From G965216255 sp965216255 (lineage in GTDB: Bacteria; Bacteroidota; Rhodothermia; Rhodothermales; Bin80): DNA of 64,000 nucleotides. Position 1 is the stretch's first letter. Every line of letters begins with the position of its first letter. Under the pieces are notes generated by a model. The model was given only the letters and a program-made list of their open reading frames with translations, was not told the origin of the DNA and did not search any database. Of the stretch, positions 15,985-25,715 are shown one piece after another. The DNA is taken from contig OZ244148.1 of assembly GCA_965216255.1 (NCBI GenBank), positions 3,038,001-3,102,000 on the forward strand, given 5' to 3'. The position numbers and the translations under genes were made by a program.

Positions 15985-18267
15985 CTAAAACAGGAAGCGG
16001 TACGTGAGCCTGAAATCGCGGCCCGGCCGTGGGGCGATATCCTTCAGGAAGGATGTATGCATTCGGGCCACCGCATTTGTGAGGTTGTGGCCCTGTAGCC
16101 CGAATTCATGCGCTGTGGAACGGGCAAACAGGCGATAGCGGACCGAGGCATCGATAGCCTGGAAGCCCGGAGTCTCCTCTTCGTAGGCGACCACACGGCT
16201 TTGATCGCTAACGTGCGTTACCGACACGCCGAGGTAAAGCGGCCCTTGTTCAAAGCGCAGGGACGCGCCGATGCGAAACGGAGGAATGCGGGGCAGCGCT
16301 TCGTCGTCTTCTAACTGCACGGCGTGGGTATAGTCGCTCCAAAGCCGGAGGGAAGCATGCCGATCGCCCATGTGGAGCAGCTCCGTGTCCGCCAGGAATT
16401 CGAACCCACTAAATTGGGCATCCGCCTGTGATACATAGAATAACCGGAAGGCTTCTTCTACATCAGGGGTGTTCTGCAGGAATACGAAATCTGAAAATCG
16501 GAGGTAGAATGCCGTTGCCGTAGCATCGAAACGGTCGAAATGCAGGTGCGTGGACGCGTCCAGGCTGAGTGCCGTCTCGACGTCCAGATTTTCGTTTCCA
16601 ATTTCAAATGCACGAGTTGCCACATGTGGCCCGTTGGCGTAGAGTTCGACCGCGTCGGGAATCTTCACGGACCTTGAGGCAGACAGGGCAAGTGCCAGGT
16701 GTTCCCGTGGCGTATAGTTTATGCCGCCGGAGACCGAAACGGTGCCAAACGTCCTGGACCGAGCATCGGCCTTCGGGTTGATGCCCGCGTGCTCGTAACG
16801 AATTCCTGCCTCAATATCGGCCTTCCCAAAGCGGAAGCGCTCCAGCATGAACACGGCCAGGCTGTTTGTTTTCGTTGAAGGGACGTACGCTTCATCACCC
16901 ACCAGGTCGAGGCTGCGGCCATCAATCTGCACGCCGATTACGCCCGTATTGTTCTGGGTCGCAGAATGATCTGCTTCAATGCGGGCTTCCCACTTTTGGT
17001 TGTCAAACGTTGTGCCGACTTCCTTGCCTTCAATTTCATCGTGGGCGTAGTCTGAAATGCTAACGTGCATCCGCATGCCATTCACGGGCCCCCGCCTCAT
17101 TCGCCACGCCCCTTCGATATCCAATGCCTGCTGCAGCATCTCGATACTGGTCCCTCCTTCCGTCGCTGTCGCTTCCCCATTTTGAGGATGCTCATCCTCT
17201 TCTCCCTCCGCTTCGTGCCCGGATCCCGGGATACCGTAGTCTGAACCGTATGCACTGTACGCCATTCCTATGTAGCCCCGCTTGCTGACGTAAGAGAGCC
17301 CCAAGGATCCACGGTTCACGGCAACCGCACTGTTCTCGAGTACATCTGTCGAGCCTCCCTCCTCGTGCTTTGCTTCACCTACGAGGCCTGAAGGTAGGGT
17401 ATAGTCGCCCGTCCTGCGCAACAGTCCGTTGGCCTGCCATGCCCAGCTGCCGAGTCCTCCGCCCAGGTCGAGAGCCCCGGTTCGTTCATCGGCAACGGAA
17501 CCGGCCCGGGCAACCGCGGAGCCCTCAACTGGCGACGTGGGCAGTTCGTTGGGAACTCTGCCGTCCAGGACATTCACGACGCCCCCTATGGCGGAGCTTC
17601 CATATAACAGCGTCGCAGGCCCTCGCACGACCTCTATGCGGTGCGCGCTGAGTGTCTCGATACTGACGGCGTGGTCCGGGCTAATATCCGATGCATCGGC
17701 CACGGCCATGCCCTGCTGTAGTATGCGCACGCGGCTTCCGCCCAGCCCGCGAATAACGGGCCGGCCGGCACCGGGACCGAAGAAAGTAGACGTTATGCCA
17801 GGGCGGCTGCCAAGGGCATCGCCGATAGTGACACCTTCAGCTTCCATGAGGTCCTGCTGCGTGGCCACATCCGTCGGCTGGACAGCCTCGGAGCGTGTCA
17901 ATGCCACGGGCCCTGCAGTGATCACCAATTCCTCCAAATCGATTTGGCGCAGGAGCTCGATTTGAACCTCCGTAGTCTGGTTTACCAGAACTGTGGCCGG
18001 CTCAATGGCGCGGCCCCAACGATTGCTGCTTACTTCCAGTAGGTAGGAACCTATAGGCACATTTCTCAAAAGAAATGTGCCCTCGGAGCTGGTGTCCGTC
18101 AGCCACCCGAGGCCGACCAGCCGAACCTGAGCGTCCGCGGCAACTATTCCGGAGCCATTGAAAACGGTGCCTGAAATGTGGCCTGATTCCTGGGCGGAGG
18201 CATGGTATGCGCCAAGTGGCACGATAATGGCGAGTATTAATAGGACGCGCTTAAATTGCAATAGCAT
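15985..18267 (-). CDS. TonB-dependent receptor, probable metal (zinc-type) transporter
   Basis: A 760-residue outer-membrane receptor. A signal peptide (to about residue 25) precedes a carboxypeptidase-like regulatory domain (about 28-108), a plug domain (about 125-240; ITSTFFGPGAGRPVIRGLGG, VEVVRGPATLLYGSSAIGGVVN-like segment) and a 22-strand barrel ending in phenylalanine. An extracellular loop at residues 344-370 follows GIPG with a stretch rich in His, Glu and Asp (GHEAEGEEDEH). Similar acidic/His loops after GIPG occur in ZnuD-type zinc receptors. Energy would come from TonB-ExbBD, not seen here. A Fur/Zur-like palindrome lies 19 bases upstream, and a DUF2946-like gene lies next upstream, both consistent with metal uptake. 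Confidence 0.88.
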   Translation of the reverse strand: MLLQFKRVLLILAIIVPLGAYHASAQESGHISGTVFNGSGIVAADAQVRLVGLGWLTDTSSEGTFLLRNVPIGSYLLEVSSNRWGRAIEPATVLVNQTTEVQIELLRQIDLEELVITAGPVALTRSEAVQPTDVATQQDLMEAEGVTIGDALGSRPGITSTFFGPGAGRPVIRGLGGSRVRILQQGMAVADASDISPDHAVSIETLSAHRIEVVRGPATLLYGSSAIGGVVNVLDGRVPNELPTSPVEGSAVARAGSVADERTGALDLGGGLGSWAWQANGLLRRTGDYTLPSGLVGEAKHEEGGSTDVLENSAVAVNRGSLGLSYVSKRGYIGMAYSAYGSDYGIPGSGHEAEGEEDEHPQNGEATATEGGTSIEMLQQALDIEGAWRMRRGPVNGMRMHVSISDYAHDEIEGKEVGTTFDNQKWEARIEADHSATQNNTGVIGVQIDGRSLDLVGDEAYVPSTKTNSLAVFMLERFRFGKADIEAGIRYEHAGINPKADARSRTFGTVSVSGGINYTPREHLALALSASRSVKIPDAVELYANGPHVATRAFEIGNENLDVETALSLDASTHLHFDRFDATATAFYLRFSDFVFLQNTPDVEEAFRLFYVSQADAQFSGFEFLADTELLHMGDRHASLRLWSDYTHAVQLEDDEALPRIPPFRIGASLRFEQGPLYLGVSVTHVSDQSRVVAYEEETPGFQAIDASVRYRLFARSTAHEFGLQGHNLTNAVARMHTSFLKDIAPRPGRDFRLTYRFLF

Positions 18268-18285
18268 GGCTTGCGCCCATCGAAA

Positions 18286-18300
18286 TGAACGTGATTCTCA
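18286..18300 (-). promoter_or_regulatory. Possible Fur/Zur-family operator
   Basis: On the minus strand the 15 bases read TGAGAATCACGTTCA, which matches the 7-1-7 Fur-type pattern TGATAAT-N-ATTATCA at about 10 of 14 positions. It sits 19 bases before the TonB receptor start, where a repressor would block expression. The match is by eye and could be chance. Confidence 0.3.
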
Positions 18301-18369
18301 TGCCGCGGGACTGCACACATCTGCTACCGGCAGCTGTCACCGGGTCAGAGACGAAGGCAAGTCATGACA

Positions 18370-18729
18370 TCACGCTACGGGAGGCGGGCCTCGTATTGCA
18401 TGAAGACACGGATCAAGCGGAGCCGACGGAGCTACTCGGCAGGCAGGATATGCTTCATTTCCAGGTAGGAAACTACAAACGGGCTCCTCCGCCTCACTGT
18501 AGAACACCAGGCGGGCACACAGCAGACAATCGTGGTCACCCGTTATGGTATGCTCATGCGGGTCACTTGCAGCTGTCGCATGGTCACGGCTGTCCACGGG
18601 CGAGGAATCAAGCGTCGAATCGCCGTGGTGAACACGGTGGATGACCGGTCCCAGCAGGTAGCCTGCAAAAAAGAGCGCAAGCAGCGCGGGGGCCCGTTTG
18701 TAACCCGTTTGCGACGCTGGGATAAGCAT
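18370..18729 (-). CDS. DUF2946-like small protein with His/Cys motif
   Basis: A 119-residue protein if started at the ATG at 18729, which places a membrane/signal segment (APALLALFFAGYLLGPVI) near the N-terminus. After it come a His-rich stretch (HRVHHGDS, DPHEHTITGDHD) and a CLLC pair. This layout, one N-terminal hydrophobic segment, histidines and a CxxC near the middle, resembles DUF2946-type proteins that accompany TonB receptors for copper or zinc. A longer frame reaches 18888 but adds non-signal sequence. It sits about 100 bases upstream of the TonB receptor gene on the same strand, suggesting joint metal handling. Confidence 0.5.
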   Translation of the reverse strand: MLIPASQTGYKRAPALLALFFAGYLLGPVIHRVHHGDSTLDSSPVDSRDHATAASDPHEHTITGDHDCLLCARLVFYSEAEEPVCSFLPGNEAYPACRVAPSAPLDPCLHAIRGPPPVA

Positions 18730-19084
18730 GGAGCTCGGAATAGGAAGTATGGTCGGTGGATCGAAAATACACATTCTCCAACGAGATGTGAAGAACGGAA
18801 CCGTGGCGCGGCGCGTGGATTTGCCGGTACGTAGGTAAGAGACGTGGCGGGACGGCGAGTTTTGATAAATCACGGGGGCAGTAACCAAGTGGGTCGGCTA
18901 GATCGCGTGCCCACCACGGAGTTGTCCCACCATTGGGTCCAGACCGTCTTATTCGGTTACTAACCTGGCGCAGCCTTCTGCTTGGCAGAATCCGCAGGTC
19001 CTCGTCCGCCTATTGCCTGGCATTCTGTAATCTAAGCCAATACATTAAAGGCCCCGAGCGCTGTAACACGATTACGATTTGTTT
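18730..19084. other. Intergenic region upstream of the Tm-1-like gene
   Basis: About 350 bases between divergent genes. No tRNA, repeat or further gene is evident. It should contain the promoters for the DUF2946-like gene and the Tm-1-like gene, but I cannot place them. Confidence 0.35.
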
Positions 19085-20314
19085 ATGCAGGCGCCCATTC
19101 TGCTCATAGTCACGCTGGATACCAAAGGGGCCGAATGTGCGTACGTACGGGACCTAGTCGAGGAAAGAGGGCATGCCACGCTGGTGATGGACTCCGGTGT
19201 AATGGGCAGTAGTCCGTTCCCCGCAGACATTTCTGCGGAGGAAGTGGCCTTGGCGGGAGGCAGCACTCTTGCAGCCCTGAGGGAAAAGGGGGACCGGGGA
19301 GCGGCGCTAGAAGTGATGACGAAGGGTGTGTGTGTTCGGGTGCAAGCCTTGATGGAAAATAGGGGAGTGCAGGCCGTGATTGGACTGGGAGGCTCCGGCG
19401 GCACGGCAATCGCCACGGCCGGCATGCGGACCCTTCCGGTTGGGATACCGAAATTGATGGTGTCCACAATCGCCTCCGGCGACGTTGGGCCGTATGTAGG
19501 CATGAAGGATGTTACGATGATGTATTCTGTTGTGGACATCGCCGGGCTGAATGGCATCTCCCGCAGGATTTTGGCAAACGCTGCCGGTGCGGTGTGCGGT
19601 ATGGTTGAGCAGACGGTGCCGGCAGCGGAAGACAGGCCGCTGATTGCCGCCACCATGTTTGGGGTAACAACGCCGTGCGTGGATCGTGTGCGTCACACTT
19701 TGGCAGAAGCGGGTTATGAAGTGCTCGTTTTTCACGCGACGGGAAGTGGTGGCCGCGCCATGGAGGCTCTCATAGAAAGCGGATTCATCAAGGCGGTAGC
19801 GGATATCACGACCACGGAGTGGTGCGACGAAGTGGTCGGGGGCGTGCTAAGTGCCGGACCGGATCGTCTGGGTGCGGCTGGACGGCACGCTTTGCCGCAG
19901 GTTGTCTCCTGTGGCGCACTTGATATGGTAAATTTCTGGGCGCTTGGCACGGTGCCGGCCGCATTCAGGGATCGCAACCTTTACCGTCACAATGCCAACG
20001 TGACCCTAATGCGTACGAGTGCAGAAGAGTGTGTACGTATTGGACGGAGGATTGCGGACAAGCTTAGCCAGGCGAAAGGCCCCGTTACGCTGCTTATCCC
20101 GCTTCGCGGCGTTAGCGCGATCGACGCAGAAGGGCAACCATTCTACGATCCAGCCGCCGATGCGGCATTATTCAAGGCCCTGCGTGAAAATGTGGGGCCC
20201 TCGGTGTGCGTGGTTGAAATGGATCTCCATATCAACGATCCGGATTTTGCGGACGCCATTGCAAGGCATCTGCTACAGCACGTGCCGGAGCTTGGTGACG
20301 TGACGCAGACCTAA
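19085..20314 (+). CDS. Tm-1-like ATP-binding domain protein (UPF0261)
   Basis: A 409-residue protein of the UPF0261/Tm-1 family. The N-terminal half has the family start ILLIVTLDTKGAECAYVRDL and a glycine-rich nucleotide-binding segment IGLGGSGGTAIATAGMRTLP near residue 100; the C-terminal half carries FHATGSGGRAMEALIESG and DITTTEWCDEVVGGVL. The plant homologue Tm-1 binds ATP and a viral protein; the bacterial role is not established, and fungal and bacterial members are often next to phosphoenolpyruvate-type catabolic enzymes. The ATG at 19085 is preferred over an upstream TTG at 19079. The frameshifted cupin gene follows 29 bases later. Confidence 0.9.
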   Translation: MQAPILLIVTLDTKGAECAYVRDLVEERGHATLVMDSGVMGSSPFPADISAEEVALAGGSTLAALREKGDRGAALEVMTKGVCVRVQALMENRGVQAVIGLGGSGGTAIATAGMRTLPVGIPKLMVSTIASGDVGPYVGMKDVTMMYSVVDIAGLNGISRRILANAAGAVCGMVEQTVPAAEDRPLIAATMFGVTTPCVDRVRHTLAEAGYEVLVFHATGSGGRAMEALIESGFIKAVADITTTEWCDEVVGGVLSAGPDRLGAAGRHALPQVVSCGALDMVNFWALGTVPAAFRDRNLYRHNANVTLMRTSAEECVRIGRRIADKLSQAKGPVTLLIPLRGVSAIDAEGQPFYDPAADAALFKALRENVGPSVCVVEMDLHINDPDFADAIARHLLQHVPELGDVTQT

Positions 20315-20343
20315 AGCACATCACCTGCCAGCGAGTTCTAACA

Positions 20344-20720
20344 TTGCAAGAGATCGGTCCCTGCAAGATCGTGTACCCCGAAGACGCAGAAACGCATGCC
20401 TTCAACTGGGGTGAGATCAACATGCCGAAGCCACCGAAAGTAACTGACGGCCGGATACTGTCTTTCGGTTTTGTAACCGTAAAGCCTGGAATGGGCGCGC
20501 CCGTCATAGTCGTCGCGGCGCGCAAGAGTTTATCTACGTCGTTGAGGGGGAGGCTCTTCAGATGCTTCAGGACCAGGTCCCCGTGCCCGTTAGGGCCCGG
20601 GCCAAGACCTGCAACCCGCGGCGCACGTTCCACAGCACGGTTCCAACGGGTTCGGTAACCCTACGTCTATTCATCGTCTATGCACCGGCAGGGGCAGAAG
20701 CAAAGCCGTGCGGGGATTAA
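20344..20720 (+). pseudogene. Cupin-domain protein, frameshifted
   Basis: The first frame (TTG start at 20344) encodes about 50 residues ending ...SFGFVTVKPGMG. The cupin then continues in another frame with ARHSRRGAQEFIYVVEGEA and later TFHSTVPTGS and LRLFIVYAPAGAE, stopping at 20718-20720. One frameshift near 20490-20500 joins them into a normal single cupin of about 125 residues. Cupins of this type bind small sugar or acid ligands or a metal; the usual second histidine of the H-x-H pair reads as Arg (HSRR), another sign of decay. It follows the Tm-1-like gene closely and probably belonged to its transcript. Confidence 0.75.
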
Positions 20721-20791
20721 ACATCCTTCGCCCCGTCCAAGGCTGGATACCGATTGATCCTGTCGGTCTGGTATAAACCCTGGTTGTTACC

Positions 20792-23700
20792 ATGATTCGT
20801 TTGCGTTTGGCGTGCGTTGTCTTTTCCCTGTTCCCCGTATTCATAGCCTGTATGCCGGTTGAAGACGCGGGACCGCGTAAGGTGGAAGTACTATTCCTCG
20901 GCCACGAAAGCAGACATCCTGACGCGCAGACGTACGCCTCGGCGATTGCTGCAGCGTTCGGCACGAATGGCATAAGCATTTCCTACACCAATGATCCTAG
21001 CGCGCTGGACCCTGAGACCTTGCATCACTACGACGTGGTGTTGGTGTATGCCAATCACGATTCCATTACGGCTGCGCAGGAAGGGGCTCTGCTGGATTTT
21101 GTGGCATCGGGAAAGGGCTTTGTGCCCGTTCATAGTGCATCCTTCTGTTTTCGTAACTCGGACGCCTTCGTGCGCCTAGTAGGGGCGCAGTTCCAGGGGC
21201 ACGGCGTCGGAACCTTTACTGCACGCGCTGTCTGCCATGATCACGCAGCGATGCAGGCAGTGGAAGAATTCGAGACGTGGGACGAAACGTAAGTCCATAC
21301 CAAGCACGCTCCGGATCGAACAGTGCTCATGGAGCGTGTGGACGGTGATCACAGGGAGCCGTGGACCTGGACGCGAACGCATGGCAATGGCAGGATCTTT
21401 TACACGGCGTACGGCCACGATGAACGCACCTGGAATCATCCGGGCTTTCAGGCCCTCCTGGAGGCCGGATTGCTGTGGGCTGCAGGCGACGATGTGCGTG
21501 CATCATGGGAGGCCCTTGACATTCCGCCGCTGGAATACTCCCCGCACGACAGCATCCCGAACTACGAGGAACGGGATCCGGCGCCGGTGTTTCAGCATCA
21601 CCTGCCTCCAGAGTCGTCCACGGTCTACATGCAAACGCCGCCCGGCTTTGAGATCACGCTTTTTGCGGCAGAGCCGGACATTGTCAACCCGATAGCCCTG
21701 GCCTGGGATGAGCGGGGGCGGCTGTTTGTTATCGAAACCCTGGATTATCTGCATAACCTTCAGGCGGACGGCCGTGATGTCATCAAGATCCTGCAGGATA
21801 CGAATGGGGACGGCCGGGCTGATTTCATCACCGTCTTTGCGGACGGACTGAGTATTGCGACGGGCCTCACCTTCGCGCACGGCGGTGTGATCGTCTCACA
21901 GGCGCCGGACATGCTGTTTTTGCAGGATACGCATGGAGACGATCGCGCCGACGTTCGAGAAGTGCTATTTACCGGGTTTGGGACCGGCGACACGCATGCC
22001 GGTCCGTCGAGCCTGAAGGTTGGATTCGACAACTGGGTCTGGGGAACTGTAGGGTACAGCGATTTTGAGGGCGTGGTCGGCGGTGATACCGTTCGCCTGG
22101 TCCAGGGCGTATTCCGATTCAAGCCGGGCCACCTGGAACAGGTTTCGATGTTTACCAACAACACATGGGGACTCGGTTTTTCGGAGGCGTTCGATGTCTT
22201 TGGTTCAACGGCTAACAATGAGCACAGCGTGTTTGTCGCGATACCGGACCGGTATTATGTAGGCGTACCGGGCCTTATGGGTAACGGAAAGACCAAGATT
22301 GATGGGCACTACGCCATTCGCCCAAATACGCCGAACATACGGCAGGTAGATGTGTGGGGTAGTTTTACTGCAGCGGCCGGTCACAACCTGAATACGGCAC
22401 GTGACTATCCACCGGAGTATTGGAACCGCATCGTTTTTGTCAGCGAGCCGACGGGCCACCTGCTGCACCTGGCGATAGTGGAGCCCGCGGGATCAAGGTT
22501 CAGGGAACGGGACAACTGGAACCTCTTGGCGAGCGCGGATGAATGGGTGTCTCCCGTGCACGCCGAAGTAGGACCGGATGGGGCGGTATGGATCTTGGAC
22601 CGGTACAATTTTATCGTGCAGCACAATCCCACACCCGAGGGCTTCCGAACGGGTGGGGGGAATGCACACATCAATGTGCTCCGGGACAGGGAGCATGGGC
22701 GCATTTATAGAATCGCGTACAATGGCGCCTCCAAGAGGAAGCTTCCCGTCCTGCATGCGGACCGGCCGGCTACGCTGCTAGAGGCGCTCAGGCACGATAA
22801 CATGTTCTGGCGCCTGACCGCACAGCGACTGCTTGTAGAGCGGGGCGAGACCAATATCGTGCCTGGTCTTGTAGACTTGGTTCGAGGTACGAACGTGGAC
22901 AAGATTGGGCTTAATGGATCCGCCGTACACGCACTCTGGACGCTGCACGGCCTGGCTGCCATTAGCGGCAACGTCGTGTCGGCGGTAGTGGATGCACTCA
23001 TGCATCCGGCGTCGGGTGTGCGCAAGGCTGCGCTGGCAGTGCTGCCTCGCACGGGTTTGAGCCTGATGGCGATTCGGCAGGCAGGGCTGCTTGGCGACGC
23101 TGATCTGAATGTACGCCTTGCGGCATTTCTGGCGGTCTCTGAAATGCCGCAAGGCGATAGCACTGGAGCCGAACTTTTCCGGCAGAGCAAACGCCCGGAA
23201 GTAGTGCACGATGTCTGGCTGGCGGAAGCGCTGTTCATTGCCGCAGCTCGCCACAGAGATGGATTATTGGATGCCTTTGCCGCAGACATAGGCGCGCTGG
23301 AATTTACGAGACTGATCGGGCGGCTTGCTGCGGCGGGCCATGCGACCGAGCGGATAGACTGGTCGGCGAGCGATCTAGATACTTCTGACTGGGATACGAT
23401 GGTGCTTCCCATGCCATGGGTGAAGACGGATGCCCTGACATCGTTTGACGGTGCGGTGTGGTTTCGTACTGAAGTCGATCTGAGAATGGCTGCTGGCAGT
23501 GCGATCCTGGGACTTGGGCCCATTTATGACAGCGACGAGGTTTTTGTCAATGGCAGCTCTGTGGGAGAGACTCTGAATGGATATGACATGGTCCGCCTCT
23601 ACCGTGTCCCTGAAGGAGTGTTGAGGTCTGAGCGCAACGTTGTTGCCGTGCGCGTCGATGACCCACGCGGCCGCGGCGGATTCTGGGGCACTTCGGAACA

Positions 23701-24295
23701 ACTCTACCTGCGCGCCGGGGGTATCTTCATCTCACTAGCCAAGACCTGGCAATTCAAAGTGGAGGAGGAATACGTTGGCGGCAAGAGAAGCGAAATCAGT
23801 GCGCGGACGCCGCTGGCAGAGCAGTTCATGCAACATCATCTGAATATGCTTGACGTACTCGTGCAATCTACACCTGCTCGGCAGATTGAAGAGCTGCCGC
23901 TGGACTATTCGCTTTCGGTGATACCGGGGGCGTTGCAATTCGACAAGACCTTGCTCACCGTACCTGCGGGGCGGTGGGTGAATCTGCGCTTTTCTAACCC
24001 TGGCGACATGCCGCACAACGCAGTATTTACCGAGCCGCGTGCCGCGGAGGCTATTGGACTGCGGGCCGAGAATGAAGCCGCTTCCGGCATGTATGTGCCA
24101 GACACCTCTGCTGTGCTCATTGCGACGGAACTAGCGGGTCCTGGCTCCGAAGTTTTGCTGAAAATTTGGGCTCCGGCCACGCCTGGAGACTATCCGTTTC
24201 TCCGCACGTATCCGGGCCACTGGAGACTGATGCAGGGAGTGATGCAGGTGCATGATGGCCATGGACAACCCTTTGCATTCCGGTTCGTGTTCTAG
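20792..24295 (+). pseudogene. ThuA - beta-propeller - cupredoxin lipoprotein, interrupted by in-frame stop
   Basis: One 1,167-codon gene cut by a TAA at 21290-21292; both parts lie in the same frame. It begins with a lipoprotein signal (VVFSLFPVFIAC) and a ThuA domain (about 28-240) that spans the stop: ...EEFETWDET, stop, VHTKHAPDRT. Relatives have a Tyr at this point, so a TAC/TAT to TAA change is likely. Next come an NHL/PQQ-type propeller of the PVC membrane-bound dehydrogenase family (FEITLFAAEPDIVNPIALAW, DTNGDGRAD), helical repeats, a galactose-binding-like domain (VWFRTEVDL, VFVNGSSVGE) and a C-terminal cupredoxin domain (MPHNAVF, YPGHWRLMQG). The usual copper cysteine before TYPGHW is Arg (CGC). 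The propeller part could still be made from an internal start. Confidence 0.82.
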
Positions 24296-25714
24296 GCAAG
24301 AATTCCGTTAACAACATGCGCCTCCTCTACTCCCGTCAATTTGTGGTCCAGGCCACGAAACTTGACTGAAAGGCGTTGGTGGTCCAGGCTCAATAGACGC
24401 AGGATGGTGGCATTGAGATCTCGGATGTGAACCGGGTTCTCTACAATATTATAGGAAAAATCATCCGTCTTGCCGTATTCGAAGCCCGGCCTAATGCCAC
24501 CGCCAGCGAGCCAGAGAGAAAAACAGCGGCCGTGGTGGTCACGCCCAGCGCTCGGATGCCCCCATTGCCCCTGGCTGTACACGGTCCGCCCAAACTCTCC
24601 GCCCCAGATAACGAGCGTTTCATCAAGCAGTCCACGGCGCTTCAGGTCCTTGATCAGCGCGGCCGACGCCTGATCTACATCTTGGCATTGAGACGGGAGT
24701 TGCTGTCTCAGCGCAATATGTTGGTCCCATCCCCGGTGGAAGAGCTGCACAAAACGCACGCCCCGTTCAATCATTTGCCGGGCCAGCAAACAATTGGCGC
24801 CGTAACTGCCAGGCTTGCGGGACTGAGGACCGTAGAGTTCGAATGCCTCGTCTGAAAGGTCCATGAGCGCAGGTACCGCGGTTTGCATTCGGTAAGCCAT
24901 TTCATAGGCTTCAATGCGGGCGATGGTCTCTGGATCGCCGACGGCGGCTGCTTCGCGTCGATTGAGGTGGGCCAGGTCGTCGAGCATACGGCGCCGCTGC
25001 TTGCGCGTAACGCCCGGCGGATCGGACAGATACAGCATGGGATTGACACCCGGCCGCAGTAATACGCCCTGGTGGCTGCTTGGCAGGTATCCGCTACCCC
25101 AAAGTCTCGCAAAAATGGGCTGCCCCGGGTTTTTCCCCGAGCCCTGGGACAGCAGCACCATATAGACAGGCAGGTTTTTGTTCTCGCTGCCCAGACCGTA
25201 GCTAAGCCATGCGCCCAGGCTGGCATGTCCGATCTGCTGCGAGCCCGTATTGATGTAGGTAATGGCCGGATCGTGATTAATGGCCTCCGTAAGCATCGAC
25301 TTGACGATACAGATGTCATCGGCTATCGTCTGGATGTGTGGCAGTAGGTCGCTGATCCATGTTCCATGCTTCCCGCAGCGTTGCATGGGCCAATGCGGTG
25401 CGACCACGGGAAAGGACTCCTGACGGGAGGTCATGCCCGTGAGTCGCTGCCCGCCCCGCACGGAAACCGGGAGCGTGCAGATTCTCCTGGACCGGTTTGA
25501 AGTCAAAGAGGTCTACGTGCGAGGGCCCTCCGGACTGGAAGAGATAGATTATGCGCTTAGCCTTGGGTACAAAATGCGGGAGGCCATACCGGCGCGCTCC
25601 CAAGAGGTCCGGGAAGAGCAGGCTTGCCAAGCCCAGCCGCCCGATCCGCCGGGCCGCCCTTCCCAGAAATGTGCGGCGTGTAAGCGCACACTCATGATAG
25701 AGTAGAGGGTGCAT
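24292..25714 (-). pseudogene. DUF1501 (sulfatase-like) protein, frameshifted
   Basis: The start (ATG 25714) gives a Tat-like leader TRRTFLGRAARRIGRLGLASL and the family motif FQSGGPSHVDLFDFKP. After NLH the frame is lost near 25475 and resumes one base out with LPVSVRGGQRLTGMTS, continuing to the normal end at 24292. The second part keeps ESFPVVAPHW, YINTGSQQIGHASLGAWLSYGLGS, FVQLFHRGWDQH and IWGGEFGRTVYSQG, all typical of DUF1501. These exported, metal-binding alkaline-phosphatase-fold proteins are paired with PSD1 cytochrome proteins, as here: the PSD1 gene ends two bases upstream. The 3' end overlaps the ThuA gene end by four bases (convergent). Confidence 0.85.
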
Positions 25715-25715
25715 C

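Noticed and set aside
20792..24295. Stop-codon recoding (TAA as sense) to explain the split ThuA gene
   Set aside because: Neighbouring genes end at TAA normally (for example 20314 and 20720), and the adjacent genes carry frameshifts that recoding cannot explain.
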